A DNA stretch of 5,102 bases, from positions 1-5,102 of the forward strand of contig DNSZ01000079.1 of NCBI GenBank assembly GCA_003500165.1. The letters run 5' to 3'. The DNA comes from Paracoccaceae bacterium. GTDB lineage: Bacteria; Pseudomonadota; Alphaproteobacteria; Rhodobacterales; Rhodobacteraceae. Position 1 is the first letter of the stretch, and each line of letters starts with the position of its first letter. The notes under the pieces are model-generated. The model had not been told where the DNA came from. It saw only the letters and a program-made list of their open reading frames with translations, and made no database searches. Shown in pieces: positions 1 through 5,100 of the stretch. The position numbers and the translations under genes are program-made.

Positions 1-89
1 TGGCCCGGCTCCACCGCCAGGTCGATGCCCGCCAGCACCGGCAGACCGCCGAATGCCTTGACGACCCCGGTCAGTTGCAGTTTCGCCAT
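1..89 (-). CDS. ABC transporter ATP-binding subunit (polar amino-acid type), N-terminal 29 codons only
   Basis: Only the start of this gene is inside the window; it runs off the left edge. The visible residues begin MAKLQLTGVVKAFGGLPVLA and continue into an I-D-L-x-V-x-P-G stretch, which is the usual first two beta strands of an ABC ATPase: the A-loop aromatic region (here Phe13) and the 'V-L-x-G-I-D-L' segment just before the Walker A loop. Walker A, signature and Walker B lie outside the window. The ATG at 89-87 shares one base with the TGA of the permease gene (TGATG), so translation is probably coupled; no separate Shine-Dalgarno is evident. From its place behind a binding protein and a HisM-type permease it should be the cytoplasmic motor that powers the importer. 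This function is inferred from 29 residues plus context. Confidence 0.85.
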   Translation of the reverse strand, partial: MAKLQLTGVVKAFGGLPVLAGIDLAVEPG

Positions 90-961
90 CAGCTGCGCTG
101 GCGGTTCTGCCGCGCGATCAGGTGATCGGCATAGCGCGTGGCCGGCACCGTGACGCAAAGGAAGATCACCGCGGCCACCACATAGGGGGTGAAATTGGCC
201 AGAAGCGACTTGTAGACCCCGGCCTGGCGCAACACCTCGACCGGGCCGATGAAGCTGAGCAGCGCGACATCCTTCTGCAGTGCGATCAGCATGTTCATGT
301 TGGCCGGAACCACCCGCCGGATCGCCTGCGGCAGGATCACGAAGCGCATGGCGTCGCCATGGCTCAGCCCCAGCGATGCCGCCGCCGCCCGCTGCGAGCT
401 GTGGATCGACTCGATCCCCGACCGGAAGATCTCGGCGACATAGGCCGAATAGGTCAGGATCAGCGCCAGCGATCCCCAGATATAGGGCGAGTTCCAGGGC
501 CGCGGCAGGCCCAGCCCGGGCACGCCGAAGCCGATCAGATAGATCACCAGGATGACCGGTATGCCCCGGAACACATCGACATAGATGATGCCGAACAGCC
601 GCAGCGGAAACAGCGCCGGGGCACGTGCATCCCGGCAGAGCGCAATCGCCAGGCCCAGCACCGCGATCGCCGGCGCGCACCAGGCAAAGATCGCTACATC
701 CAGCAGAAACGCGCGCAACAGCGTCGGGAAGGTCTGGGCGAACACCGCGCCGTCGAAAAAGCTGCGCTGCACCGCGGACCAGCCCGGCGCCAGCGGCACC
801 AGCGTGACCAGCGCGCCGATCGCCGCGGCGGTGCTGGCCATCGCGATCAGGCCGGCGCGGCGGCGCGCCCGGCGTTCGTGCAACTGGCGCCGGGTCAGCC
901 CGGCGCCGGGTGTCGTGGGCATCCGGTCCGGCTGGTCCGGCGCGGAAGGCGCCGTCGTCAC
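89..961 (-). CDS. Polar amino-acid ABC transporter permease (HisM/GlnP type)
   Basis: Inner-membrane channel subunit of the importer, 290 residues from a GTG start. The N-terminus (about 1-36) is cytoplasmic and very basic (HERRARRRAG near 28-37). Hydrophobic segments follow at about 38-58, 84-108, 122-147, 160-178, 220-240 and 256-275, in line with the five- to six-helix HEQRo/HisM permease family. The cytoplasmic EAA coupling loop is clear at about 190-213: an Ala-rich start, Gly198 and the I-L-P-Q-A ending, the site that docks on the ATPase. I chose GTG at 961-959 because it overlaps the binding-protein stop as GTGA, a typical coupled start. An in-frame ATG at 922-920 (residue 14) is the alternative and would not touch the membrane domain. 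The open frame extends further upstream but there it only shadows the binding-protein gene. Only one permease is seen, so it may act as a homodimer or with a partner outside the window. Confidence 0.92.
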   Translation of the reverse strand: MTTAPSAPDQPDRMPTTPGAGLTRRQLHERRARRRAGLIAMASTAAAIGALVTLVPLAPGWSAVQRSFFDGAVFAQTFPTLLRAFLLDVAIFAWCAPAIAVLGLAIALCRDARAPALFPLRLFGIIYVDVFRGIPVILVIYLIGFGVPGLGLPRPWNSPYIWGSLALILTYSAYVAEIFRSGIESIHSSQRAAAASLGLSHGDAMRFVILPQAIRRVVPANMNMLIALQKDVALLSFIGPVEVLRQAGVYKSLLANFTPYVVAAVIFLCVTVPATRYADHLIARQNRQRS

Positions 962-1785
962 TCGATCACCGGAACGCCGGTGGCCTCCTGCAGCCAGGTC
1001 GCCTCGATCGCCGCCAGCGTCCCGTCGGCAGCCATCTCTTGCAGCGCAGCATCGACGCAGGTCTTCAAGGGATTGCCCTCGGCCATCAGCATGCCGAACC
1101 GGTCGGGGTTGTCGGTGCGGTCGGCCGGGAACTGGCCCAGCACGACGCCATCGTCCAGCGTCACCGCAGCGATGTAAAGCGCCGTTGGCAGGTCGAAGAT
1201 CGCGGCGTCGATCTGGCCCGCCTTCATCGCTGCGGTCACGTCGACATTGTCGTTGTAGAGCAGCGGGTCGCGGTCCGGGTCGATCAGCCCCTGCAGCATC
1301 GGAACGGCGGTGGTGTTGGCGTCCGCCCCCCAAATGAGGCTCTTCAGGCTGGCGACCGTGGGTTCGGCGCCGGCATCGATGGTGGGCTGGCGCACCAGCA
1401 CCGCCATCGCGGCCGCATAATAGGGCGCGGAAAAGTCGACCACCTGCTCGCGCGCCTCGGTGATCGAGAATTGCTGCAGGTTGAGATCGAAATTCTTCGC
1501 CCCGGGCTGGATCGATTCGTCAAACGAGGCCCGCACCCAGGCGACCTGATCGGCGGCAAAGCCCATCCGGTCGGCCAACGCATAGGCGACGGCGGCCTCG
1601 AAGCCTTCGCCGGCTTCGGGCGCATCGTTCAGCACCCAGGGATAATAGGCCGGGTTGCCGGTGGCGACGGTCAGCGTGCCCTCGGTCAGGGTCTTGCCGG
1701 TGGCACAGGCGTTCTGGGCCGCGGCCGGCAACACGACGGCCACAAGCGCGGCGCTGAGGCCGAAAAACGGTGCCGATCGGATCAT
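958..1785 (-). CDS. Periplasmic substrate-binding protein, family 3 (polar amino-acid ABC importer)
   Basis: Captures the substrate in the periplasm and delivers it to the permease. It has 275 residues from ATG 1785-1783. The signal peptide is plain: Arg3, a hydrophobic core at about 5-19, and a likely cut after A-A-A at residue 23. The family 3 (SBP_bac_3) fold shows in the opening L-T-V-A-T-G-N-P-A-Y-Y-P-W (about 38-50), the SITEAREQVVDFSAPYY block (107-123) and I-F-D-L-P-T-A-L at 196-203. By analogy with HisJ, Arg112 should grip the substrate carboxylate and Asp198 the amino group. The two HisJ serines before S-I-T are Gln104-Gln105 here, so the ligand cannot be named. Cys27 and Cys243 could form a disulfide. 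The start was chosen over in-frame ATGs at 1812, 1803 and 1800 because GGAGAA lies four bases ahead and the signal peptide then has normal length. It is the first gene of the importer operon and has its own promoter candidate. Confidence 0.94.
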   Translation of the reverse strand: MIRSAPFFGLSAALVAVVLPAAAQNACATGKTLTEGTLTVATGNPAYYPWVLNDAPEAGEGFEAAVAYALADRMGFAADQVAWVRASFDESIQPGAKNFDLNLQQFSITEAREQVVDFSAPYYAAAMAVLVRQPTIDAGAEPTVASLKSLIWGADANTTAVPMLQGLIDPDRDPLLYNDNVDVTAAMKAGQIDAAIFDLPTALYIAAVTLDDGVVLGQFPADRTDNPDRFGMLMAEGNPLKTCVDAALQEMAADGTLAAIEATWLQEATGVPVIE

Positions 1786-1789
1786 GGGG

Positions 1790-1795
1790 TTCTCC
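1790..1795 (-). promoter_or_regulatory. Shine-Dalgarno that fixes the binding-protein start
   Basis: On the minus strand GGAGAA (1795-1790) is followed by CCCC and then ATG at 1785-1783. This is the strongest ribosome-binding site among the minus-strand genes and it decides in favour of this ATG over the three in-frame ATGs 15-27 bases upstream, two of which lie right before or inside the site. Confidence 0.8.
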
Positions 1796-1820
1796 GTCAT
1801 CATTGGTTGCATCTTGCGCC

Positions 1821-1849
1821 ATTGAACGGGCGCGCCGCGGCTTTGTCCA
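1821..1849 (-). promoter_or_regulatory. Candidate sigma-70-type promoter of the ABC importer operon
   Basis: On the minus strand TGGACA (1849-1844, five of six matches to TTGACA) is separated by exactly 17 bases from TTCAAT (1826-1821, four of six matches to TATAAT). Transcription would start near 1814, giving a leader of about 29 bases with the GGAGAA site inside it. The position in the 116-bp gap between the end of pyrD and the binding-protein gene is right for an independent operon promoter. No operator repeat is evident. The rest of the gap (1850-1901) contains no gene and no T-tailed terminator for pyrD that I can see. Confidence 0.55.
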
Positions 1850-1901
1850 GTGGCTGGCCGGCGCCATCGCCACGGGTACCGGTTGGGTCGGCGCCGCGCG
1901 A

Positions 1902-2963
1902 TCAGGTCGCTGCCCAGCGTTGCGCGGCGCGCCCCACGGCATCGGCGACGCCATCGAGCCCCTCGCGCGACAGGCGCGCGTCGAGGCCCCGCGCGATCTG
2001 CCCGACCAGCGACAGGCCGCGAAAACCGAGGGCGGTGTAAAGCTGCACGGCCGTGGCACCGGCCTCGATCTTTGCCCAGGCGTCGTCGGCCGAGCCGATC
2101 CCGCCCACCCCGATCAGCGGCATGGCCGCGCCGGTTTCCACGAACAGCCGGGCGAGCACACGGGTCGAGCGGGCAAAGAGCGGCCGGCCCGACAGCCCGC
2201 CGGCCTGGGCGGCGTGGCGCCCCGTCAGCCCATCGCGGGCAATCGTCGTGTTGGTGGCGATGATCCCGTCCACCGGCGCGGCGAGCGCGGCCGCGGCGAT
2301 CTGCGCGATCTGGGCATCGTCGAGGTCCGGCGCGATCTTCAGGAACACCGGGATGCGCCGGGGCAGATCCTCGCGCGCCGCCAGAACGCCCTCCAGCAGC
2401 GGGGCCATCGCCTGCCCCTGCAGATCGCGCAGCCCTGCGGTGTTGGGCGACGAGACATTGACGGTGGCAAAGTCGACATGCGGGCCGCAGACCCGCAGAA
2501 CCCGGGCGAAATCGGCGGCGCGGTCGGCGCTGTGCTTGTTCGCCCCCAGATTGAGGCCGACAATCCCGCCCGGCCGACGCGCTGCCAGCCGGCTTGCCAC
2601 CGCTGTCGCGCCGTCATTGTTGAAGCCGAAGCGGTTGATGACCGCCTCGGCCTCGGGCAGCCGGAACACCCGCGGCCGGTCGTTGCCGGGCTGGGGCAGC
2701 GGCGTGACGGCGCCCGCCTCGACAAAGCCGAAGCCGGCCGCCAGCAGCCCGGGCAGCGCCTCGGCATTCTTGTCGAACCCGGCGGCCAGGCCCACCGGGT
2801 TGGGCAGGTCGAGCCCGGCAAGCCGGGTCCGCAGCCGTGACGAGGTTTCCGGGCCGCCGCGCGGTCCAAGGCCCGCCCGCAGCGCGGCTATCGCCAGCCC
2901 ATGCGCGGTTTCAGGGTCGAGCCTGCGCAGCAGGCGCACCGCAGCGGTTTCAAGCAGGGGCAT
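1902..2963 (-). CDS. pyrD: Quinone-dependent dihydroorotate dehydrogenase (class 2)
   Basis: Oxidises dihydroorotate to orotate, the fourth step of de novo pyrimidine synthesis, passing electrons through FMN to membrane quinone. The 353-residue length fits class 2 enzymes, including the N-terminal helical part (about 1-45) that binds the membrane and quinone. Motifs in order: N-P-V-G-L-A-A-G-F-D-K-N at 55-66, V-T-P-L-P-Q-P-G-N-D-R-P-R-V-F-R-L at 86-102, I-N-R-F-G-F-N-N at 109-116, N-V-S-S-P-N-T-A-G-L-R at 169-179 with Ser172 aligning to the catalytic serine of class 2 (Ser175 in E. coli), K-I-A-P-D-L at 209-214, A-T-N-T-T at 236-240, G-G-L-S-G at 255-259 and the phosphate-binding I-G-V-G-G-I at 284-289. 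The enzyme looks intact. The start ATG has only a weak site (AGGA two bases away). It lies 36 bases after the pilin stop with no obvious promoter between, so it is probably read from upstream. No other pyr gene is in the window. Confidence 0.97.
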   Translation of the reverse strand: MPLLETAAVRLLRRLDPETAHGLAIAALRAGLGPRGGPETSSRLRTRLAGLDLPNPVGLAAGFDKNAEALPGLLAAGFGFVEAGAVTPLPQPGNDRPRVFRLPEAEAVINRFGFNNDGATAVASRLAARRPGGIVGLNLGANKHSADRAADFARVLRVCGPHVDFATVNVSSPNTAGLRDLQGQAMAPLLEGVLAAREDLPRRIPVFLKIAPDLDDAQIAQIAAAALAAPVDGIIATNTTIARDGLTGRHAAQAGGLSGRPLFARSTRVLARLFVETGAAMPLIGVGGIGSADDAWAKIEAGATAVQLYTALGFRGLSLVGQIARGLDARLSREGLDGVADAVGRAAQRWAAT

Positions 2964-2999
2964 GATCCTATCGTGCCATCTTCGCGCGGGCCGCCGCGT

Positions 3000-3614
3000 C
3001 TAGCTGTTCCAGCGCCAGGTCACGACAACATAGACGTCGTCGGTTCCGTCCGCATAGGAGCATAGCGCGCCGGCCTTCGCGGGCGTTAACGCCCCCCCGG
3101 CAATGCTGTGCCAACCGTTGACGCCGTCGACCAATTTACCGCTCGACTCGCTGTACACCGCGGCATAGGTTCGGCCGCCCCCCAGCACACCGTTTCCGGC
3201 TTCGTCAAATGGGACGATTCTCGCGCACACTGCGGGTCGGATGCCGTAGAGTTTCATTTCCATATAGCGCTCGCCGCTGCTCTTAATGAAACTGGACTTA
3301 AAGGCGATGCAACCGCCCCATTGCGACTGGACCCAGCAGCCATCGGTGCCGTCCAGAACCGCATTGCCGGGCACCGCCCCGGCCTTGACCATGACCTCGT
3401 CCAGATTATCGATCTTCGCGTCATCCGGCCTGAACCGCGATCGCGTCTCCGCCACCAGAGCCTGGGCCAGACGGATCGTCGCCTGGGTTTGCGATGCAAT
3501 CGCGGCCTGCTGATAGAACACCAGCCCGCCCACGATCACCGCGAGCGCGATCGAGATGAACAACACCGCCTCGATCAGCGTCACGCCACGTCTGCGCATC
3601 AATCTCGCGATCAT
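3000..3614 (-). CDS. Type IVb prepilin-like protein, PilS family
   Basis: Predicted pilin subunit or minor pilin, 204 residues. It has a short basic leader (MIARLMRRRG) followed by V-T-L-I-E and a hydrophobic helix at about 16-36. This is the prepilin-peptidase site, with cleavage expected after Gly10 and the required Glu at mature position 5. The mature part resembles the PilS (conjugative-plasmid thin pilus) group: an amphipathic helix to about residue 62, L-D-E-V-M-V-K-A-G-A-V-P-G-N at 71-84, a W-G-G turn near 99-101, and four cysteines (93, 102, 130, 185) able to form two disulfides after export. The start at 3614 fits the promoter at 3643; ATG 3599 (leader MRRRG) is possible. No prepilin peptidase, assembly ATPase or secretin is nearby. 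G+C is lower than in the neighbours (27 of 60 bases at 3241-3300). It lies between the DUF952 gene and pyrD and looks acquired. The family assignment is by eye; a pseudopilin of a secretion system is the main alternative. Confidence 0.85.
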   Translation of the reverse strand: MIARLMRRRGVTLIEAVLFISIALAVIVGGLVFYQQAAIASQTQATIRLAQALVAETRSRFRPDDAKIDNLDEVMVKAGAVPGNAVLDGTDGCWVQSQWGGCIAFKSSFIKSSGERYMEMKLYGIRPAVCARIVPFDEAGNGVLGGGRTYAAVYSESSGKLVDGVNGWHSIAGGALTPAKAGALCSYADGTDDVYVVVTWRWNS

Positions 3615-3642
3615 ACCCTTGGCCCCCCGACCACTGCCTTGT

Positions 3643-3671
3643 ATTGTACACCTGTTTACGCGCCATGAACA
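3643..3671 (-). promoter_or_regulatory. Candidate promoter of the pilin gene
   Basis: On the minus strand TACAAT (3648-3643, five of six matches to the -10 consensus) lies 17 bases after TGTTCA (3671-3666, three of six to the -35 consensus). The -35 is inside the last codons of the DUF952 gene. Transcription would begin near 3636, about 22 bases before the pilin ATG at 3614. The -10 sits in a small A+T-rich patch and overlaps a perfect TGTA-N3-TACA palindrome (3640-3650), which could be chance or a half-operator. The rest of the 41-bp gap (3615-3655) holds a G-run at about 3623-3628 (minus strand) that may serve as a poor ribosome-binding site. Confidence 0.4.
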
Positions 3672-3994
3672 GCCGAACCGGGCGACGGCGCGGCGCCAAG
3701 CGGGCCGGCACGAACGACCTCGTCGATGCGAAGGTCGCGATACAGATGCGGGAAGCGCGCGCCGCCGCGCGACACCTCCCAGCGCAGGGCCGGGCCCAGT
3801 GCCGCGGCGTCGAGCGTGACGAGCACCAGCTCGGCCTCGCCGTGGAAATGCCGGGCCACGGTGCCGTCCAGCTGCGCGGCCGTCGACAGATGGACGAACC
3901 CGTCGCGCAAATCGTCGGGCGAGCCCCGGGTTTCGCCGGCGGCCTGGAAAGCCGCCCATTCGGCCGCACGAAAGATCTTGTAAACATGCATCAT
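3656..3994 (-). CDS. DUF952 family protein
   Basis: Small cytoplasmic protein of unknown function, 112 residues, no signal peptide or membrane segment. It shows the whole DUF952 pattern: V-Y-K-I-F-R-A-A-E-W at 4-13, the G-S-P-D-D-L-R-D-G-F-V-H-L-S-T-A run at 24-39, a T-V-A-R-H-F segment at 45-50, L-V-L-V-T-L-D at 56-62, and R-W-E-V-S-R-G-G-A-R-F-P-H-L-Y at 71-85. The conserved His35, His49, Glu73, Arg76 and His83 suggest an active or binding site, but none has an assigned reaction that I know of. The start was set at ATG 3994 because AAGGA ends five bases ahead; ATG 3991 and ATG 4000 are nearby alternatives. The last residues (about 100-112) are a loose Pro/Gly/Ser tail. As I recall, DUF952 genes often sit directly before pyrD in Rhodobacterales; here the pilin gene separates them. 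Confidence 0.93.
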   Translation of the reverse strand: MMHVYKIFRAAEWAAFQAAGETRGSPDDLRDGFVHLSTAAQLDGTVARHFHGEAELVLVTLDAAALGPALRWEVSRGGARFPHLYRDLRIDEVVRAGPLGAAPSPGSAVHGA

Positions 3995-4037
3995 TTGCAT
4001 CCTTGCCGCGCCGCCCTGCCCGGGTCAAGACTGTGCC

Positions 4038-4045
4038 AAAGGGGG
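4038..4045 (+). promoter_or_regulatory. Ribosome-binding site of the D-lyxose isomerase gene
   Basis: AAAGGGGG (4038-4045) precedes ATG 4051 by five bases. It decides between this start and the in-frame ATG at 4003, which has no such site and would add 16 residues not typical of the family. Confidence 0.7.
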
Positions 4046-4050
4046 CAACC

Positions 4051-4734
4051 ATGCTGCGTTCCGAAATCAACGCCATCCTGCGCGAGGCCGCGGCCTTCAT
4101 CGCGGGCTTCGGCTGGCACCTGCCGCCCTTTGCCGACTGGCCGCCGGCGACGCTGCAGGCCCATGCCGACAGCGACATCGTCGCGCGCCGGCTGGGTTGG
4201 GACGTGACCGATTACGGCACCGGCGATTTCGCCCGCATCGGGTTGGCGCTGTTCACGCTCCGCAACGGGCGGCTCGCAGATCTGGCGGCCGGGCGGGGCA
4301 TGCTCTATGCGGAAAAGCTGCTGATCTCGCGGGTCGATCAACTGGCGCCGATGCACCGCCATGCGCTGAAGGCCGAGGACATCGTCAATCGCGGCGGCGG
4401 GCGGCTGGTGGTCGAACTTTACGCCTCGGCCCCCGATGGCAGCATCGACCGCGCGGCACCCGTCACCGTGCCCTCGGACGGCATGCCGCAGACGCTGCCG
4501 GCAGGCGGGCGCCTGGCGCTGGCGCCGGGGCAAAGCGTCACCCTGATGCCCGGGGTCTGGCATGCCTTCTGGGCCGAACAGGCGGATTGCCTGATCGGCG
4601 AGGTCTCCACCGTCAACGACGACGAGACCGACAACATCTTTGCCGAGCCGGTGCCGCGCTTTCCCCAGATCGACGAGGATGCGCCGCCCTGGCGCCTTCT
4701 GGTGTCCGACTATCCGGCTGTCACGCCCGCCTGA
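4051..4734 (+). CDS. D-lyxose ketol-isomerase (DUF1498 / Lyx_isomer family)
   Basis: Cupin-fold, metal-dependent sugar isomerase that interconverts D-lyxose and D-xylulose; family members also act on D-mannose/D-fructose. Its 227 residues match the length I recall for the E. coli O157 enzyme. Visible signatures: G-W-D-V-T-D-Y-G at 49-56, F-T-L-R-N-G at 68-73, Y-A-E-K at 86-89, M-H-R-H-A-L-K-A-E-D-I-V-N-R-G-G-G at 101-117, D-G at 143-144, A-P-G-Q-S-V-T-L at 158-165, and the closing G-E-V-S-T-V-N-D-D-E-T-D-N at 183-195 with R-F-P-Q-I-D-E-D at 203-210. His102, His104, Glu109 and His171 fit the known metal-ligand pattern, so the enzyme should be active. It is cytoplasmic. The start at 4051 is set by AAAGGGGG. 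It diverges from the DUF952 gene across 56 bp, where only weak promoter-like boxes can be seen. No sugar kinase, transporter or regulator is next to it, so the physiological substrate stays open. Confidence 0.95.
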   Translation: MLRSEINAILREAAAFIAGFGWHLPPFADWPPATLQAHADSDIVARRLGWDVTDYGTGDFARIGLALFTLRNGRLADLAAGRGMLYAEKLLISRVDQLAPMHRHALKAEDIVNRGGGRLVVELYASAPDGSIDRAAPVTVPSDGMPQTLPAGGRLALAPGQSVTLMPGVWHAFWAEQADCLIGEVSTVNDDETDNIFAEPVPRFPQIDEDAPPWRLLVSDYPAVTPA

Positions 4735-4746
4735 CACATCGCCCAC

Positions 4747-4775
4747 TTGACACCGCCGCGCGCCCGGTCAATCTG
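4747..4775 (+). promoter_or_regulatory. Possible promoter of the B12-riboswitch leader
   Basis: A perfect TTGACA (4747-4752) lies 35 bases before the aptamer. The hexamer 17 bases on (AATCTG, 4770-4775) matches the -10 consensus at only two positions, though weak -10 boxes are common in GC-rich alphaproteobacteria. The position just downstream of the isomerase stop (4734) is where a promoter for the leader is needed. TTGAC and GTCAA (4767-4771) also form a short inverted repeat. Confidence 0.35.
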
Positions 4776-4781
4776 GCCCCT

Positions 4782-4956
4782 GCTTCGGTTCCGGGGGCGA
4801 CCCCGGTGAAGAGGGAACGCGGTGCGGGCGCCATGCCCAATTCCGCGGCTGCCCCCGCAACTGTGAGCGGAGAGCGACGCCGACAACGCCACTGGGGCCA
4901 GGACCCCGGGAAGGCCGGCCAAGCGACGACCCGCAAGCCAGGAGACCTGCCGAGGC
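4782..4956 (+). ncRNA. Cobalamin (B12) riboswitch aptamer
   Basis: Every conserved block of the classic cobalamin aptamer is present and in order: GGTGAA (4805-4810), GGGAA (4813-4817), GGTG (4821-4824), GCTGCCCCCGCAACTGTGA (4848-4866), CCACTG (4889-4894), GGGAAGG (4908-4914), GACCCGC (4928-4934) and the B12 box AAGCCAGGAGACCTGCC (4935-4951). The closing helix P1 can be drawn as GCTTCGG (4782-4788) with CCGAGGC (4950-4956), seven pairs including one G-U. It should bind adenosyl- or hydroxo/methyl-cobalamin in the nascent mRNA and lower expression of the downstream gene, normally a B12 synthesis, uptake or B12-independent isozyme gene. That gene lies at or beyond the right edge. The open reading frames that cross this stretch are chance GC-rich frames. 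Confidence 0.97.
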
Positions 4957-5023
4957 GATCACCCTGTCCGGGCCGCGGGGCGCGCGCCGGGCTGCGGGGG
5001 TCTCCCGCCCGTGGTGATGCCTC
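4952..5023 (+). promoter_or_regulatory. Expression-platform hairpin that competes with riboswitch P1
   Basis: GAGGCGATCACC (4952-4963) pairs with GGTGATGCCTC (5013-5023), eleven pairs with one bulged G at 4957. Its first five bases are also the 3' half of aptamer P1, so the two helices exclude each other. Inside the loop a smaller hairpin, GCGGG (4994-4998) with CCCGC (5004-5008), can form. No U-tract follows, so this is not an intrinsic terminator; control is more likely at translation. The pairing is read directly; the switching role is inferred. Confidence 0.65.
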
Positions 5024-5048
5024 ACCCGTCGCGGGGGGTATCCTTGAC

Positions 5049-5100
5049 CCTTCGTGACATGCTCACCCGATCCGGGGCCAACCCGGACGCACCACGAAGG
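5049..5100 (+). promoter_or_regulatory. Shine-Dalgarno-covering hairpin before the next gene
   Basis: CCTTCGTG (5049-5056) is perfectly complementary to CACGAAGG (5093-5100), and an inner helix TCCGGG (5071-5076) with CCCGGA (5082-5087) closes a five-base loop. GAAGGA (5096-5101) looks like the ribosome-binding site of a gene that starts just past the right edge, so the hairpin would hide it. The segment 5090-5096 (CACCACG) can instead pair with CGTGGTG at 5010-5016. Alternatively the gene already starts at TTG 5044 (after GGGGGG at 5033-5038) or ATG 5059, whose frame is open to the edge. The first residues in that frame match no family I know. Confidence 0.45.

Noticed and set aside
962..1333. 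The permease frame stays open upstream to an ATG at 1333, giving a 414-residue protein.
   Set aside because: The added 124 residues are Arg/Asp/Gly-rich with no family likeness and lie wholly over the binding-protein gene in another frame; the GTG overlap start is much more natural.
1850..1901. GGCGCC repeats after pyrD as a terminator.
   Set aside because: Each GGCGCC is self-palindromic and common at this G+C; no U-tract follows on the minus strand.
910..2840. Two long plus-strand open frames (910-2040 and 1770-2840) opposite the binding protein and pyrD.
   Set aside because: Both are antisense shadows of clearly recognised genes, are rich in Arg, Gly and His, and show no domain pattern.
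2964..3655. Searched for target-site duplications or inverted repeats at the pilin borders.
   Set aside because: No matching repeats long enough to stand out at 2964-2999 versus 3615-3655, so no mobile element is annotated.
3986..4000. ATGCA-TCATT-TGCAT inverted repeat around the DUF952 start codons.
   Set aside because: Only five pairs, A+T-rich and explained by three clustered ATG/CAT triplets; too little to call an operator.
4024..4040. Minus-strand TTGGCAC followed by TTGAC resembles a sigma-54 promoter for the DUF952 gene.
   Set aside because: The GG-N10-GC spacing rule fails: AC stands where the invariant GC is needed.
3615..4178. The pilin frame stays open upstream to an ATG at 4178, giving a 392-residue protein.
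   Set aside because: The extra part is Arg-rich, overlaps the DUF952 gene in another frame and would bury the prepilin cleavage site in the middle of the protein.
4747..4771. TTGAC...GTCAA inverted repeat after the isomerase gene as a terminator.
   Set aside because: Short stem, large loop and no T-tract; the left arm is better explained as a -35 box.
4197..5057. Plus-strand open frame of 286 codons across the isomerase end and the leader.
   Set aside because: It is a GC-driven shadow of the isomerase in another frame and then runs through the conserved B12 aptamer, which must be RNA.
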